Positions 1 to 5,502 of a DNA stretch of 5,721 nt are shown piece after piece. Location: assembly GCA_039925865.1 (NCBI GenBank), contig JBDSYA010000113.1, positions 1 through 5,721 of the forward strand. The letters are read 5' to 3'. This DNA is from JBDSYA01 sp039925865 (GTDB taxonomy: Bacteria; Bacteroidota; Ignavibacteria; Tepidaquicellales; Tepidaquicellaceae). The notes beneath the pieces are model-generated. The model saw nothing but the letters and a program-made list of their open reading frames with translations, made no database searches and had not been told where the DNA came from. The position numbers were made by a program, and so were the translations under genes. Numbering within the stretch: the first letter of the stretch is position 1; every line of letters starts with the position of its first letter.

Positions 1-978
1 GTAATTACCGGCGGTTCAACACTTGACTGTATTACAATCTTAGGACCAAATGATATCTACGCAGGCGGGCTTAAATCAGTTGGTGCACCTGGTCCCTCAC
101 AAGGAACTCTTGTAATGCACTGGAATGGTTCAAGCTGGAATATTGAAGACACTCCAAATCAATCCGATAACAGGACAAACAGGATCACTAATATGAAAGC
201 TCTGAATTCAAATGATATTTGGGCTGTGGGTTACTCACGAAGACTCACTGAGAACTTCAAGGCAATGGTGCTTCATAAATCGGGTTCGAGCTGGAGTATA
301 GTACCCGTTCCGCAACCGGGTGATGAAAATTTTTTGTACAGCATTGATATTATATCATCTGTTGATATCTGGGCTTCGGGTTATTATAATGATGGCGGTA
401 CTTTACACTCATTATTTTTACATTATGATGGAAGTTCCTGGACGGTTGTAACAAGTCCGGGCGGAGGATTTGGAACGAAGCATAATTCATCCAGCGACAT
501 CTGGTCGACAGGATCCGAATTTGTTCATTATGAAGGAAGTACCTGGAGTTTGGTAAGTGCAGACATTCCAGCCGGCGGCAGCATGGGAAGCACAACAAGA
601 ATTTCATCTACTGATATGTGGGCAGTGGGAAGATCTGATGATGGAAGTATTTTCAAAACTTTGACAATGCATTATGGCAATCCAACTGTTATTTTAAATC
701 CTTCCTCTACAATACAGAATTATGAGCTTTCTCAAAACTATCCAAATCCATTCAACCCGGAAACTACAATTAAATTTTCTATACCAAATTCATCAAAGGT
801 TATTCTGAAAATTTATAGTAACAGTGGGGAGGAGCTGGAAGAAATACTTAATGAAAATCTTAAGGCAGGAACACATGAATTTAAATGGAGTGCAGTTCAT
901 TTACCAAGCGGGGTTTATTATTATGAGATTCACGCAGGTGAATTTACTGAAACTAAGAAGATGTTATTGATAAAATAA
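1..978 (+). CDS. Secreted repeat protein with type IX secretion C-terminal sorting domain (5' partial)
   Basis: The frame is open from base 1, so the true start lies outside the window and 325 residues are visible. The first ATG, at 115, is internal. The body has about five blade-like repeats of roughly 40-55 residues. Each combines a DIW-type motif (NDIYAGG, NDIWAVG, VDIWASG, SDIWSTG, TDMWAVG) with an aromatic strand such as HWNGSSW, HYDGSSW or HYEGSTW, suggesting a beta-propeller (inference). The last 85 or so residues form a type IX secretion (Por) sorting domain: it begins YELSQNYPNPFNPETTIKF, continues with a FlgD-like beta-sandwich containing SGVYYYEI, and ends KKMLLIK. Proteins with this tail cross the outer membrane and are released or anchored at the surface. 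The ligand or role of the repeats cannot be told. This gene lies outside the integrated element and belongs to the host chromosome. Confidence 0.9.
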   Translation, partial: VITGGSTLDCITILGPNDIYAGGLKSVGAPGPSQGTLVMHWNGSSWNIEDTPNQSDNRTNRITNMKALNSNDIWAVGYSRRLTENFKAMVLHKSGSSWSIVPVPQPGDENFLYSIDIISSVDIWASGYYNDGGTLHSLFLHYDGSSWTVVTSPGGGFGTKHNSSSDIWSTGSEFVHYEGSTWSLVSADIPAGGSMGSTTRISSTDMWAVGRSDDGSIFKTLTMHYGNPTVILNPSSTIQNYELSQNYPNPFNPETTIKFSIPNSSKVILKIYSNSGEELEEILNENLKAGTHEFKWSAVHLPSGVYYYEIHAGEFTETKKMLLIK

Positions 979-1173
979 AATATATCCAAATTTACAAACC
1001 AAAAAATTTAAAAAACGAAAGCTCTAAAAAGAGGTATGGTATGAAGAGAACTCCAGAGGTATCCTTACCAAATCATCAATTCGGTGGATTGAACCCTTTA
1101 GTCTCATGCTCAATTTTGATTATTTTTTTAATTTCAATAACGAATTGAATAATAGAGAAGATTAACTCACTTC
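979..1173. other. Intergenic stretch, no gene recognised
   Basis: This is AT-rich DNA between the secreted-protein gene and the old tRNA terminator. An 8-bp word, AGAGGTAT, occurs at 1030-1037 and again at 1055-1062. A minus-strand frame of about 27 codons starts near 1110 but has no recognisable features, so I do not call it a gene. Confidence 0.4.
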
Positions 1174-1213
1174 AAAACAAAAAAATGTTCAATCGGAAGC
1201 ACCAATTGAACAT
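1174..1213 (-). terminator. Stranded terminator of the original tRNA-Lys locus
   Basis: A perfect 9-bp inverted repeat, ATGTTCAAT (1185-1193) and ATTGAACAT (1205-1213), encloses an 11-nt loop. Read on the minus strand, the hairpin is followed by a T-rich run (TTTTTTTGTTTTG), the form of an intrinsic terminator. It sits 29 bases beyond the truncated tRNA copy in the tRNA's reading direction. The simplest reading is that it terminated the uninterrupted tRNA-Lys gene and was cut off from it when the element inserted. Confidence 0.7.
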
Positions 1214-1241
1214 TGATAATTCAAATTGATAATTGAATGAA

Positions 1242-1291
1242 GTGCGACCTGGGGGGCTCGAACCCCCGACCTAATGATTAAGAGTCATTTG
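1242..1291 (-). repeat. Left attachment site (attL): displaced 3' part of tRNA-Lys
   Basis: This 50-bp segment is identical to 5505-5554. It covers the anticodon arm, variable region, T arm and 3' acceptor strand of tRNA-Lys, but not the D arm or 5' acceptor strand, so it cannot fold as a tRNA. After the first C following the discriminator base it reads TT instead of CA, so the CCA end is not encoded here. It represents the original chromosomal 3' half pushed aside by integration. Confidence 0.92.
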
Positions 1292-1297
1292 AATAAG

Positions 1298-1329
1298 TTG
1301 AATATTTTCAAAAATTCAAGCTTTTTTTT
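1298..1329 (+). terminator. Weak hairpin with T-run between attL and integrase arm sites
   Basis: A 6-bp AT-rich stem, TTGAAT (1298-1303) and ATTCAA (1314-1319), is followed by GC and eight T (1322-1329). It has the shape of a weak terminator that could shield the integrase from transcription entering from the left. The stem is short and AT-rich, so it may be fortuitous, or the A/T tract may serve a DNA-bending protein. Confidence 0.25.
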
Positions 1330-1331
1330 GA

Positions 1332-1376
1332 TACTTATTAGTGTACTTATTAGTGATAAATTACTGATTTACTAAT
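1332..1376. promoter_or_regulatory. Left-arm integrase binding sites (putative)
   Basis: A perfect tandem pair of the 12-mer TACTTATTAGTG occupies 1332-1343 and 1344-1355. An inverted site, TTTACTAAT (1368-1376), is the exact complement of ATTAGTAAA found in the right arm. The same core appears at 5393-5440 near the other end. Short direct repeats on both sides of a tRNA-type core, next to an integrase with an N-terminal arm-binding region, are the pattern of lambda-type arm sites. The sites lie 33-77 bases before the integrase ATG, so integrase binding could also repress its own gene (inference). Confidence 0.7.
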
Positions 1377-1408
1377 CCTTTCTCGTGAGAATTGGAAAGG
1401 AAATTAAT

Positions 1409-2458
1409 ATGTTTCTCTCTAACGCAAACAAGTTTAAAACCTACCGTCTTTATTTTGTTAGTCCAATAACTAATAAAATGACTTCTCTTAGCTGCCGTAC
1501 AAAACTGAAAGGTGAAGCTACTAAATTTCTCCAAAACTTTAAATTCGAAAATTCTCAAAAGCCTCAGATTGATAAATCTTATTTAAAATTATCTGATGTG
1601 AGAGAGCGAATTATCTCACATTACAAGATGAACAATGCTCACAATACATTTCTTAGCTATAGGAATAGTTTTGATAGTCTTATGAGGGTCATTGCCAATA
1701 AACCGATCTCAAGTATAGGTAAATCAGATATTGAGGATTTCAAAAACAAGAGAAGTAAAGAAGTTAATCTGATCTCAACTAATATTGATATTCGAAACAT
1801 TAAAGCAATGTTTAATAAGATGATAGAATTTGAATTGTTAGAATTTTCAAAGGTATCATCTGTAAAACAATTCAAGATTGAAAAGAGAAAAATGTTGGCA
1901 ATCGATTCAGTGGATATTGTTAATATACTAAATAATATAAAGGACTTACAACTCAAACAAATAGTAAGATTTACATTACTTACTGCAAGCAGGATTTCTG
2001 AAGTTCTAAATGTAAGGATTAAAGATATCGATTTTGAAAATGAGATAGTAAATATATATCAGCAAAAGACTAATTGCTATAAGACTATTCCACTAACTAA
2101 GGGACTTTTCGAATTGATAAACGAAATTATTAATTCTGGAAACGACCAAAATATTCTGACATTGGCTAACAAACAAAGTTATTTGTTTCATAACAGAATT
2201 AAGAATAAATCTGATTTAAAATTAAGAGGAGATACGGTAAGCAAACAATTTAAAAGGATTCTAAAAAAATTGAATTTAAGCAATGATTTCAAATTTCATT
2301 CATTACGGCACAGCTCAATAACTGAACTAATTAAAAATAATGTTCCTTTAAATATTGTGAAAGAAATTGCTGGGCATAAATCAATTACAACTACAATGAT
2401 CTATTCACATATAAAGAGTAGTGATTTGAAGCAAGCAATAGGATCTTTATCTTTTTGA
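1409..2458 (+). CDS. Site-specific tyrosine recombinase (integrase)
   Basis: This enzyme would cut and rejoin the tRNA-Lys attachment sites to integrate or excise the element. It has 349 residues. The first 45 or so (KFKTYRLYFVSPITNKM) look like the beta-rich arm-binding domain of lambda-type integrases. A helical core-binding domain follows at about 60-150 and the catalytic domain at about 160-345. All six catalytic residues are visible: R195 (TASRISEVL), K220 (QQKTN), H297 and R300 (HSLRH), H323 (GHKS) and the nucleophile Y332 (MIYSH). The ATG at 1409 is preferred because AAAGGA lies seven bases before it; an in-frame GTG at 1385 would add eight residues and has no such site. The length and motifs are complete, so the gene appears functional. 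No strong terminator follows it. Confidence 0.94.
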   Translation: MFLSNANKFKTYRLYFVSPITNKMTSLSCRTKLKGEATKFLQNFKFENSQKPQIDKSYLKLSDVRERIISHYKMNNAHNTFLSYRNSFDSLMRVIANKPISSIGKSDIEDFKNKRSKEVNLISTNIDIRNIKAMFNKMIEFELLEFSKVSSVKQFKIEKRKMLAIDSVDIVNILNNIKDLQLKQIVRFTLLTASRISEVLNVRIKDIDFENEIVNIYQQKTNCYKTIPLTKGLFELINEIINSGNDQNILTLANKQSYLFHNRIKNKSDLKLRGDTVSKQFKRILKKLNLSNDFKFHSLRHSSITELIKNNVPLNIVKEIAGHKSITTTMIYSHIKSSDLKQAIGSLSF

Positions 2459-2459
2459 C

Positions 2460-2801
2460 ATTTGATAAGCTTAAAGTTTTTACATTCTTGATAAATTCGT
2501 CATAATTTTCTGCGTACGGCATAACAACAAAACTCATGGGTTGAGAACTTCACTAAGTAAGTCCTCATCCGTCGAAACTATGATAGAATATTTATAGTTT
2601 TTATAAATTATTTCAATAGAATTATTCTTTTCACTTCCTTAAATTGCCCGCCTTGTAATCTATAAAAATAAACTCAGCTCGGTAAATTTTTTCCGACAAG
2701 TTCTTATTGTATACAATGCTCTCGCAGGGGTAGTGACTACACTGGTTAATGAAATGCTCACACCTGGAGGTTATGAAGTAGTGATCTGTAGTGATCTCAT
2801 T
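2460..2801 (-). pseudogene. Possible relic of a response-regulator receiver domain
   Basis: On the minus strand three abutting open stretches read like the later part of a CheY-type receiver domain. The first (2801 to 2631) contains SEKIYRAEFIFIDYKAGN, resembling the strand that carries the phosphorylated aspartate. The second, in a shifted frame (about 2638 to 2534), contains YSIIVSTDEDLLSEVL, like strand 4 and helix 4. The third, back in the first frame from 2537, reads MSFVVMPYAENYDEFIKNV, like strand 5 (usually KPY; here MPY) and helix 5. Stops and shifts between segments, and its run into the convergent integrase end, mark it as dead or illusory. No intact phosphorylation pocket is present. 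The identification rests on motif resemblance only. The opposite strand gives a rival receiver-like reading at 2697-2798. Confidence 0.3.
2778..2797. repeat. 10-bp perfect tandem duplication
   Basis: GTAGTGATCT occurs twice without a gap. A near-palindrome, GTAGTGACTAC (2730-2740), lies about 40 bases to the left. The function is unknown; a replication slippage product in decaying DNA is the plain explanation. Confidence 0.6.
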
Positions 2802-2886
2802 TTGAAGTTATTTTAAAATTAGAGATGACTTTTGAAAGAACGGCGGGAAAATTAGGGTTGGATTTTGCAATTCAAATTTTCTTAGA

Positions 2887-2914
2887 AGTGATTTGTGATT
2901 CGTAATGGTTATAA
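2887..2914. repeat. Degenerate heptamer repeat
   Basis: Four consecutive 7-mers (AGTGATT, TGTGATT, CGTAATG, GTTATAA) resemble one another. They have the style of the heptamer-based array at 5633-5721. This is probably a worn remnant of a short intergenic heptanucleotide repeat. Confidence 0.35.
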
Positions 2915-3134
2915 AGAATTGGAGGATGCAAGGATTGGAGGAGATTTATTTTATGGTGCATTTTGGAGATGGGCAGGAGGAGCCCCCTGTTTTAAAATTC
3001 ATAAAAGATAAGATTAGTAATTAATTCACTCTACTCTTGAGTCATAAAAGCGTATCTTCACTTCTGCTTAAATAACGAATTTAATTAAATTTGCAGTCTT
3101 TATAGTATCTGTCGCTCCTCATTAATAACAAATC

Positions 3135-3176
3135 ATGGCAAAAATATTTTTAGATAGTACTAATTCAAACGATTGA
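3135..3176 (+). CDS. Possible 13-codon leader peptide overlapping the Nudix gene
   Basis: ATG at 3135 opens the frame MAKIFLDSTNSND, whose TGA stop (3174-3176) overlaps the TTG start (3173-3175) of the Nudix gene in the four bases TTGA. Such overlaps often mean translational coupling, and here it could explain how a gene with a TTG start and no clear ribosome site is translated. The frame is too short to exclude chance. Confidence 0.25.
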   Translation: MAKIFLDSTNSND

Positions 3177-3748
3177 AAGACAATATTAGAAATGAAATTT
3201 TAAAGCTCGTTGAAGGAATTGCTTCATTCGATAATTTGGAACGGGCACAAATTGACGACACTATTCGGTGGATAAAAAGTGGTGCGGAATTATTTCGTAT
3301 AAAAAAACCAGATATTCCGTTAAAACATTTAGTTGCATACTTTATTATTTATGATCCGAAGACAAATAAGATCCTTCTTGTAGACCATAAAAAAGCGAAT
3401 CTTTGGCTTCCTGCAGGTGGTCACGTAGAAATAAACGAACACCCAAAAGCTACAATACAAAGAGAAATTGTTGAGGAGTTGAAAATTGAAGCTGTGTTTT
3501 TATATCAGGAAATCTTTTTCTTAACCCAGGCAGAAACAGTGGGATCTACTGCCGGACACACTGACGTTAGCTTGTGGTACGTACTTGAACACGATTCAAA
3601 CCAACTTTTAAAATATGACAAAGAAGAATTTAATGGTTATAAATGGTACAACTTAGTCGAGATATTGGAAATACCAATTGAAAAACTTGATCCACACCTT
3701 CATAGATTTATAAAAAAGTGGATGTTAATACATAATCAATCCTGCTGA
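3173..3748 (+). CDS. Nudix hydrolase
   Basis: This is a cytoplasmic pyrophosphohydrolase that would cleave a nucleoside diphosphate linked to another group; the substrate cannot be told. It has 191 residues. A helical N-terminal region (1-45) ends WIKSGAELFRIKKPD, then KHLVAYFIIYDPKTNKILLVDHKK and LWLPAGGHVE lead into the Nudix box at residues 83-105. There G83, E89, R97, E98, E101 and E102 match GX5EX7REUXEEXGU, so the metal-binding glutamates are kept. The usual glycine near the end of the box is K104. AGHTDVSLWYV and FNGYKWYNLVEI complete the fold, and the length fits a common bacterial subfamily. The start is TTG: an in-frame stop lies at 3161-3163 and no suitable ATG exists. A strong terminator follows 34 bases downstream, so it is probably monocistronic cargo of the element. 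Confidence 0.9.
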   Translation: MKDNIRNEILKLVEGIASFDNLERAQIDDTIRWIKSGAELFRIKKPDIPLKHLVAYFIIYDPKTNKILLVDHKKANLWLPAGGHVEINEHPKATIQREIVEELKIEAVFLYQEIFFLTQAETVGSTAGHTDVSLWYVLEHDSNQLLKYDKEEFNGYKWYNLVEILEIPIEKLDPHLHRFIKKWMLIHNQSC

Positions 3749-3782
3749 ACATTACGAGGCAATAACACAAAAAATATAATTT

Positions 3783-3817
3783 AATCCCGAGCCTGATGTA
3801 GCTTGGGATTTTTCTTT
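3783..3817 (+). terminator. Intrinsic terminator of the Nudix gene
   Basis: A 10-bp stem, AATCCCGAGC (3783-3792) with GCTTGGGATT (3801-3810) and one G-T wobble, has an 8-nt loop and runs into a T-rich tract at 3809-3817. It begins 35 bases after the Nudix stop codon. Confidence 0.85.
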
Positions 3818-3833
3818 ATTGCTTCTGAATAAG

Positions 3834-3944
3834 ATGACATGTAAAGAGTTTGAAATATGGTTTAAGATAGTAGTCTTTCTTTTGAAATTGCTAAAAAATT
3901 TTGCAGCGTGGCTTCATAAATTGTTCTGTTTAATATATAATTGA
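3834..3944 (+). CDS. Possible 36-residue hydrophobic cationic peptide
   Basis: ATG at 3834 opens a 36-codon frame. Its product is short, basic and strongly hydrophobic, with a central KIVVFLLKLLKNFAAWLHK that would form an amphipathic or membrane-inserting helix with lysines spaced along it. Two tryptophans are unusual for random AT-rich DNA. This profile resembles small membrane-active peptides such as type I toxins, but no known family is recognised. It follows the Nudix terminator by 16 bases, has only a weak ribosome site, and no antisense RNA gene is evident. Chance is a real alternative. Confidence 0.28.
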   Translation: MTCKEFEIWFKIVVFLLKLLKNFAAWLHKLFCLIYN

Positions 3945-4036
3945 TTTAATTTTCAATATTCTAGAGTATGGAATTTATGATATACAATTATATATATCCC
4001 GATTATTCCAATTCATGTTTCAACTATTTTCTTAAT

Positions 4037-4058
4037 AATCGTTCCCAAATCGTTCCCA
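4037..4058. repeat. 11-bp perfect tandem repeat, possible recombinase arm site
   Basis: AATCGTTCCCA occurs twice in tandem. On the minus strand it reads TGGGAACGATT repeated. Short tandem repeats of this kind next to a hairpin resemble the arrangement at the element's right end (arm repeats beside the hairpin at 5307-5367), so this may be an old element boundary. It could equally be an operator. Confidence 0.45.
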
Positions 4059-4090
4059 ACCACATTCAACTATTTATTATCTATGAAATA

Positions 4091-4123
4091 AAAAGCCCTC
4101 TAAGTTGTAGACTTAAAGGGCTT
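4091..4123 (-). terminator. Strong hairpin, intrinsic terminator on the minus strand
   Basis: AAGCCCTCTAAGT (4093-4105) pairs with ACTTAAAGGGCTT (4111-4123) with one mismatch around a 5-nt loop. Read on the minus strand the stem is followed by TTTTTATTT, a good termination signal; the plus-strand side lacks a T-run. No minus-strand gene is recognised immediately to its right, so the transcript it stops is unknown. Confidence 0.7.
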
Positions 4124-4147
4124 ATTAAAAATGTTAAATATGGTAGC

Positions 4148-4405
4148 ATGTCAGTGTTTAAAAGAAGAAGAGATTTAATGTTGCAATTTCCAAAAATTAT
4201 ATGGTTAACTCAAAAAGAAATTATGGAATCTAATAATGAATTATTGAGAACATATTTGAGAAAATCTAATTTATTCTTAAAACGAGACTTAGATGAATTA
4301 AAAAAATTAACATTAATCTTAAATGATGAGGATCGATATAGAGCAAATACTGAATTATTGTTAAGTTCTATACCTCTAAAGAAACAAACCTTAAATCTAC
4401 AGTAA
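4148..4405 (+). CDS. Small charged protein of unknown function
   Basis: The family is not recognised. From the ATG at 4148 the product has 85 residues with a very basic start (MSVFKRRRDLMLQFPK) and a long, mostly helical middle and end (LFLKRDLDELKKLTLIL, then RYRANTELLLSSI) rich in lysine, arginine and leucine. There is no membrane segment or signal peptide. The frame stays open back to an ATG at 3968, but that extension would run through the tandem repeat at 4037-4058 and the hairpin at 4093-4123, so the later start is preferred. It could be a DNA-binding or coiled-coil accessory protein of the element, or a remnant of a longer gene. Confidence 0.42.
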   Translation: MSVFKRRRDLMLQFPKIIWLTQKEIMESNNELLRTYLRKSNLFLKRDLDELKKLTLILNDEDRYRANTELLLSSIPLKKQTLNLQ

Positions 4406-4489
4406 TCAACTCCTCCAATTAACTAATCAATTAGAATCTCAAACTTTGTTTATTGTTCATTAGAAATTTTTTAGATAAGGAGTAATAGA

Positions 4490-4576
4490 TTGATCTTCTA
4501 TATTTTTCAATTAATTATTTTTTCAGAAATGGCTACATTAGATAGGATCATTCCTTCCAAGTTTTATATTCAATAA
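4490..4576 (+). CDS. Possible 28-residue leader peptide with a strong ribosome site
   Basis: AAGGAG at 4477-4482 is the clearest Shine-Dalgarno sequence in the right half of the element. It stands seven bases before TTG at 4490, which opens a 28-codon frame beginning MIFYIFQLIIFSEM, hydrophobic at the start. The stop is 17 bases before the GTG start of the membrane-protein frame. It may be a small gene or leader for that frame; I do not recognise it. Confidence 0.3.
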   Translation: MIFYIFQLIIFSEMATLDRIIPSKFYIQ

Positions 4577-4593
4577 ATAATAATTTATTTTAA

Positions 4594-4953
4594 GTGGAAT
4601 CTTCAATAATTATTGACACACTAAAAGCAGTGACTTCAACTTCAACGTTGGATACATTACCTGTAAAATTAGTTTACGAGGAGAGCATATTTACCACACT
4701 AACCCAATTAGCACCTCTCATCTCTATTGTTGGAGGTGTTTTTATAGCACTACTAGCCTCATTCTTAACTTATATAGGCTCATTAAAAAAAGATAGAAAA
4801 ATCGATGAAGAGAGAGAGATTAGGCGAGAGAAAATAGAAAATAAGGAGCGAGATCAAAGGTTTAATAGTCTTTGTTCAAGTATCATTTTTTCATGTTCGG
4901 AGCTAGTAAAAGCGACTGAAAAGCAAAAGAAATATTCAAGATTAAGGATATAG
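4594..4953 (+). CDS. Small membrane-anchored coiled-coil protein, unknown function
   Basis: The product has 119 residues. One transmembrane helix at about 38-62 (PLISIVGGVFIALLASFLTY) is followed by a highly charged, probably coiled-coil stretch at about 64-90 (KKDRKIDEEREIRREKIEN) and a short tail. The basic side suggests the C-terminal part lies in the cytoplasm. The start is GTG directly after an in-frame TAA, without a visible ribosome site. Proteins of this layout are common in mobile elements but this one is not recognised. The C-terminal end looks abrupt: after about 4935 another frame continues with IKDIVPPIIENYIVIF before its stop, so a frameshift may have truncated a slightly longer protein. 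Confidence 0.5.
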   Translation: MESSIIIDTLKAVTSTSTLDTLPVKLVYEESIFTTLTQLAPLISIVGGVFIALLASFLTYIGSLKKDRKIDEEREIRREKIENKERDQRFNSLCSSIIFSCSELVKATEKQKKYSRLRI

Positions 4954-5006
4954 TTCCCCCCATCATTGAAAATTATATCGTCATTTTTTGAAATAAAAGA
5001 ATTAAT

Positions 5007-5123
5007 TTAGATCGCCTCATTTGCAAATCCCATTGATTTTATCTTGTCAGATAATTCCCTATATCTAATTTGTTCCGAATCCTTAATCCACTTTAAGAAC
5101 TCAATGTAATTTTCTGATTTCAT
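5007..5123 (-). CDS. Possible 38-residue small protein
   Basis: On the minus strand, ATG at 5123 opens a 38-codon frame with balanced, protein-like composition (MKSENYIEFLKWIKDSEQI, then YRELSDKIKSMGFANEAI). It is predicted helical and soluble. The same frame stays open further upstream to about 5180 without an ATG, including a TTG nine bases earlier, so it may be the tail of a broken gene. It converges with the membrane-protein frame, whose stop is 53 bases away. The function is not recognised. Confidence 0.35.
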   Translation of the reverse strand: MKSENYIEFLKWIKDSEQIRYRELSDKIKSMGFANEAI

Positions 5124-5306
5124 TTTTTTCAAGTAATGTGATAACGTTAAATAAAATATTCTATTTAATTTAATTTATGTCTAGGCGAAAATGATTATAT
5201 ATTTTCTTTAAATACAAAGAAATACAGTTGAAAACAATGATTAATATAATTATGTTGACAACAATAAAATTTGAAACTGTGAATAAAATAAGATTATCAA
5301 AATTAC

Positions 5307-5367
5307 AAAAGCCCGTTGAGGTTTTTCAGGTTTTCACAGACCTCAAATTTTTCTTAACGGGTCTTTT
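5307..5367 (+). terminator. Large hairpin terminator at the right end of the element
   Basis: The outer stem pairs AAAAGCCCGTT (5307-5317) with AACGGGTCTTTT (5356-5367), one T bulged. An inner stem pairs GAGGT (5318-5322) with ACCTC (5340-5344). A T-rich tract (CTTTTGTTTTT) follows on the plus strand, and a weaker one on the minus strand, so it may act both ways. It would keep element transcription from running into the arm sites and against the tRNA. Confidence 0.65.
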
Positions 5368-5392
5368 GTTTTTAAATATTTCTCTGAAAAAG

Positions 5393-5440
5393 GTTATTAG
5401 TAAAGTTATTAGTGAGATCATTAATGAGTTTCTAATAAGT
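5393..5440. promoter_or_regulatory. Right-arm integrase binding sites (putative)
   Basis: Three 12-mers in tandem, GTTATTAGTAAA (5393-5404), GTTATTAGTGAG (5405-5416) and ATCATTAATGAG (5417-5428), are followed by an inverted site CTAATAAGT (5432-5440), the exact complement of ACTTATTAG in the left arm. Together with 1332-1376 this gives about seven sites sharing one core on the two sides of the attachment core. Confidence 0.7.
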
Positions 5441-5468
5441 CTCAATTCAACTACTCTGAATAAGTACA

Positions 5469-5501
5469 AAAAGCTGCAAAACAATATGTTAAACAGCTTT
5501 T
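5469..5501 (-). terminator. Element-supplied terminator of the rebuilt tRNA-Lys
   Basis: On the minus strand AAAAGCTG (5501-5494) pairs with CAGCTTTT (5476-5469) and a T-run follows. The hairpin begins directly after the CCA end of the tRNA. It lies inside the element, so it came with the element and replaces the host terminator left at 1174-1213. Confidence 0.75.
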
Positions 5502-5502
5502 C

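Larger units (their letters stand above)
2459..3134. other. Gene-poor decayed region within the element
   Basis: There is no convincing intact gene in these 676 bases. The left two thirds hold a possible broken minus-strand frame with receiver-domain-like sequence, listed separately. The 10-mer GTAGTGATCT occurs twice in tandem at 2778-2797. Degenerate heptamers lie at 2887-2914. A 39-codon plus-strand frame (2905-3024) with a G-rich start region has no recognisable motif and is not called. The stretch 3025-3134 is AT-rich; I see no clear promoter in it. Confidence 0.5.

Noticed and set aside
350..607. An 85-codon minus-strand frame
   Set aside because: It lies wholly antisense to the secreted-protein gene, whose reading is supported by repeats and the sorting domain.
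1385..1408. GTG at 1385 as integrase start
   Set aside because: It is possible, but the ATG at 1409 has a well-placed AAAGGA and the eight extra residues add no family feature.
1361..1956. Two minus-strand frames of 65 and 99 codons
   Set aside because: Both are shadows of the integrase gene, which has all its catalytic residues on the plus strand.
2905..3024. 39-codon plus-strand frame
   Set aside because: It has no recognisable motif, overlaps the degenerate heptamers, and an equally long frame exists in another phase.
3968..4147. N-terminal extension of the 4148-4405 frame from an ATG at 3968
   Set aside because: It would translate across a tandem repeat and a strong terminator hairpin; the composition there is not protein-like.
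5255..5289. TTGACA with TAAAAT as a promoter
   Set aside because: The spacings between TTGACA and the two TAAAAT words (4 and 23 bases) do not fit a promoter, and no gene follows.
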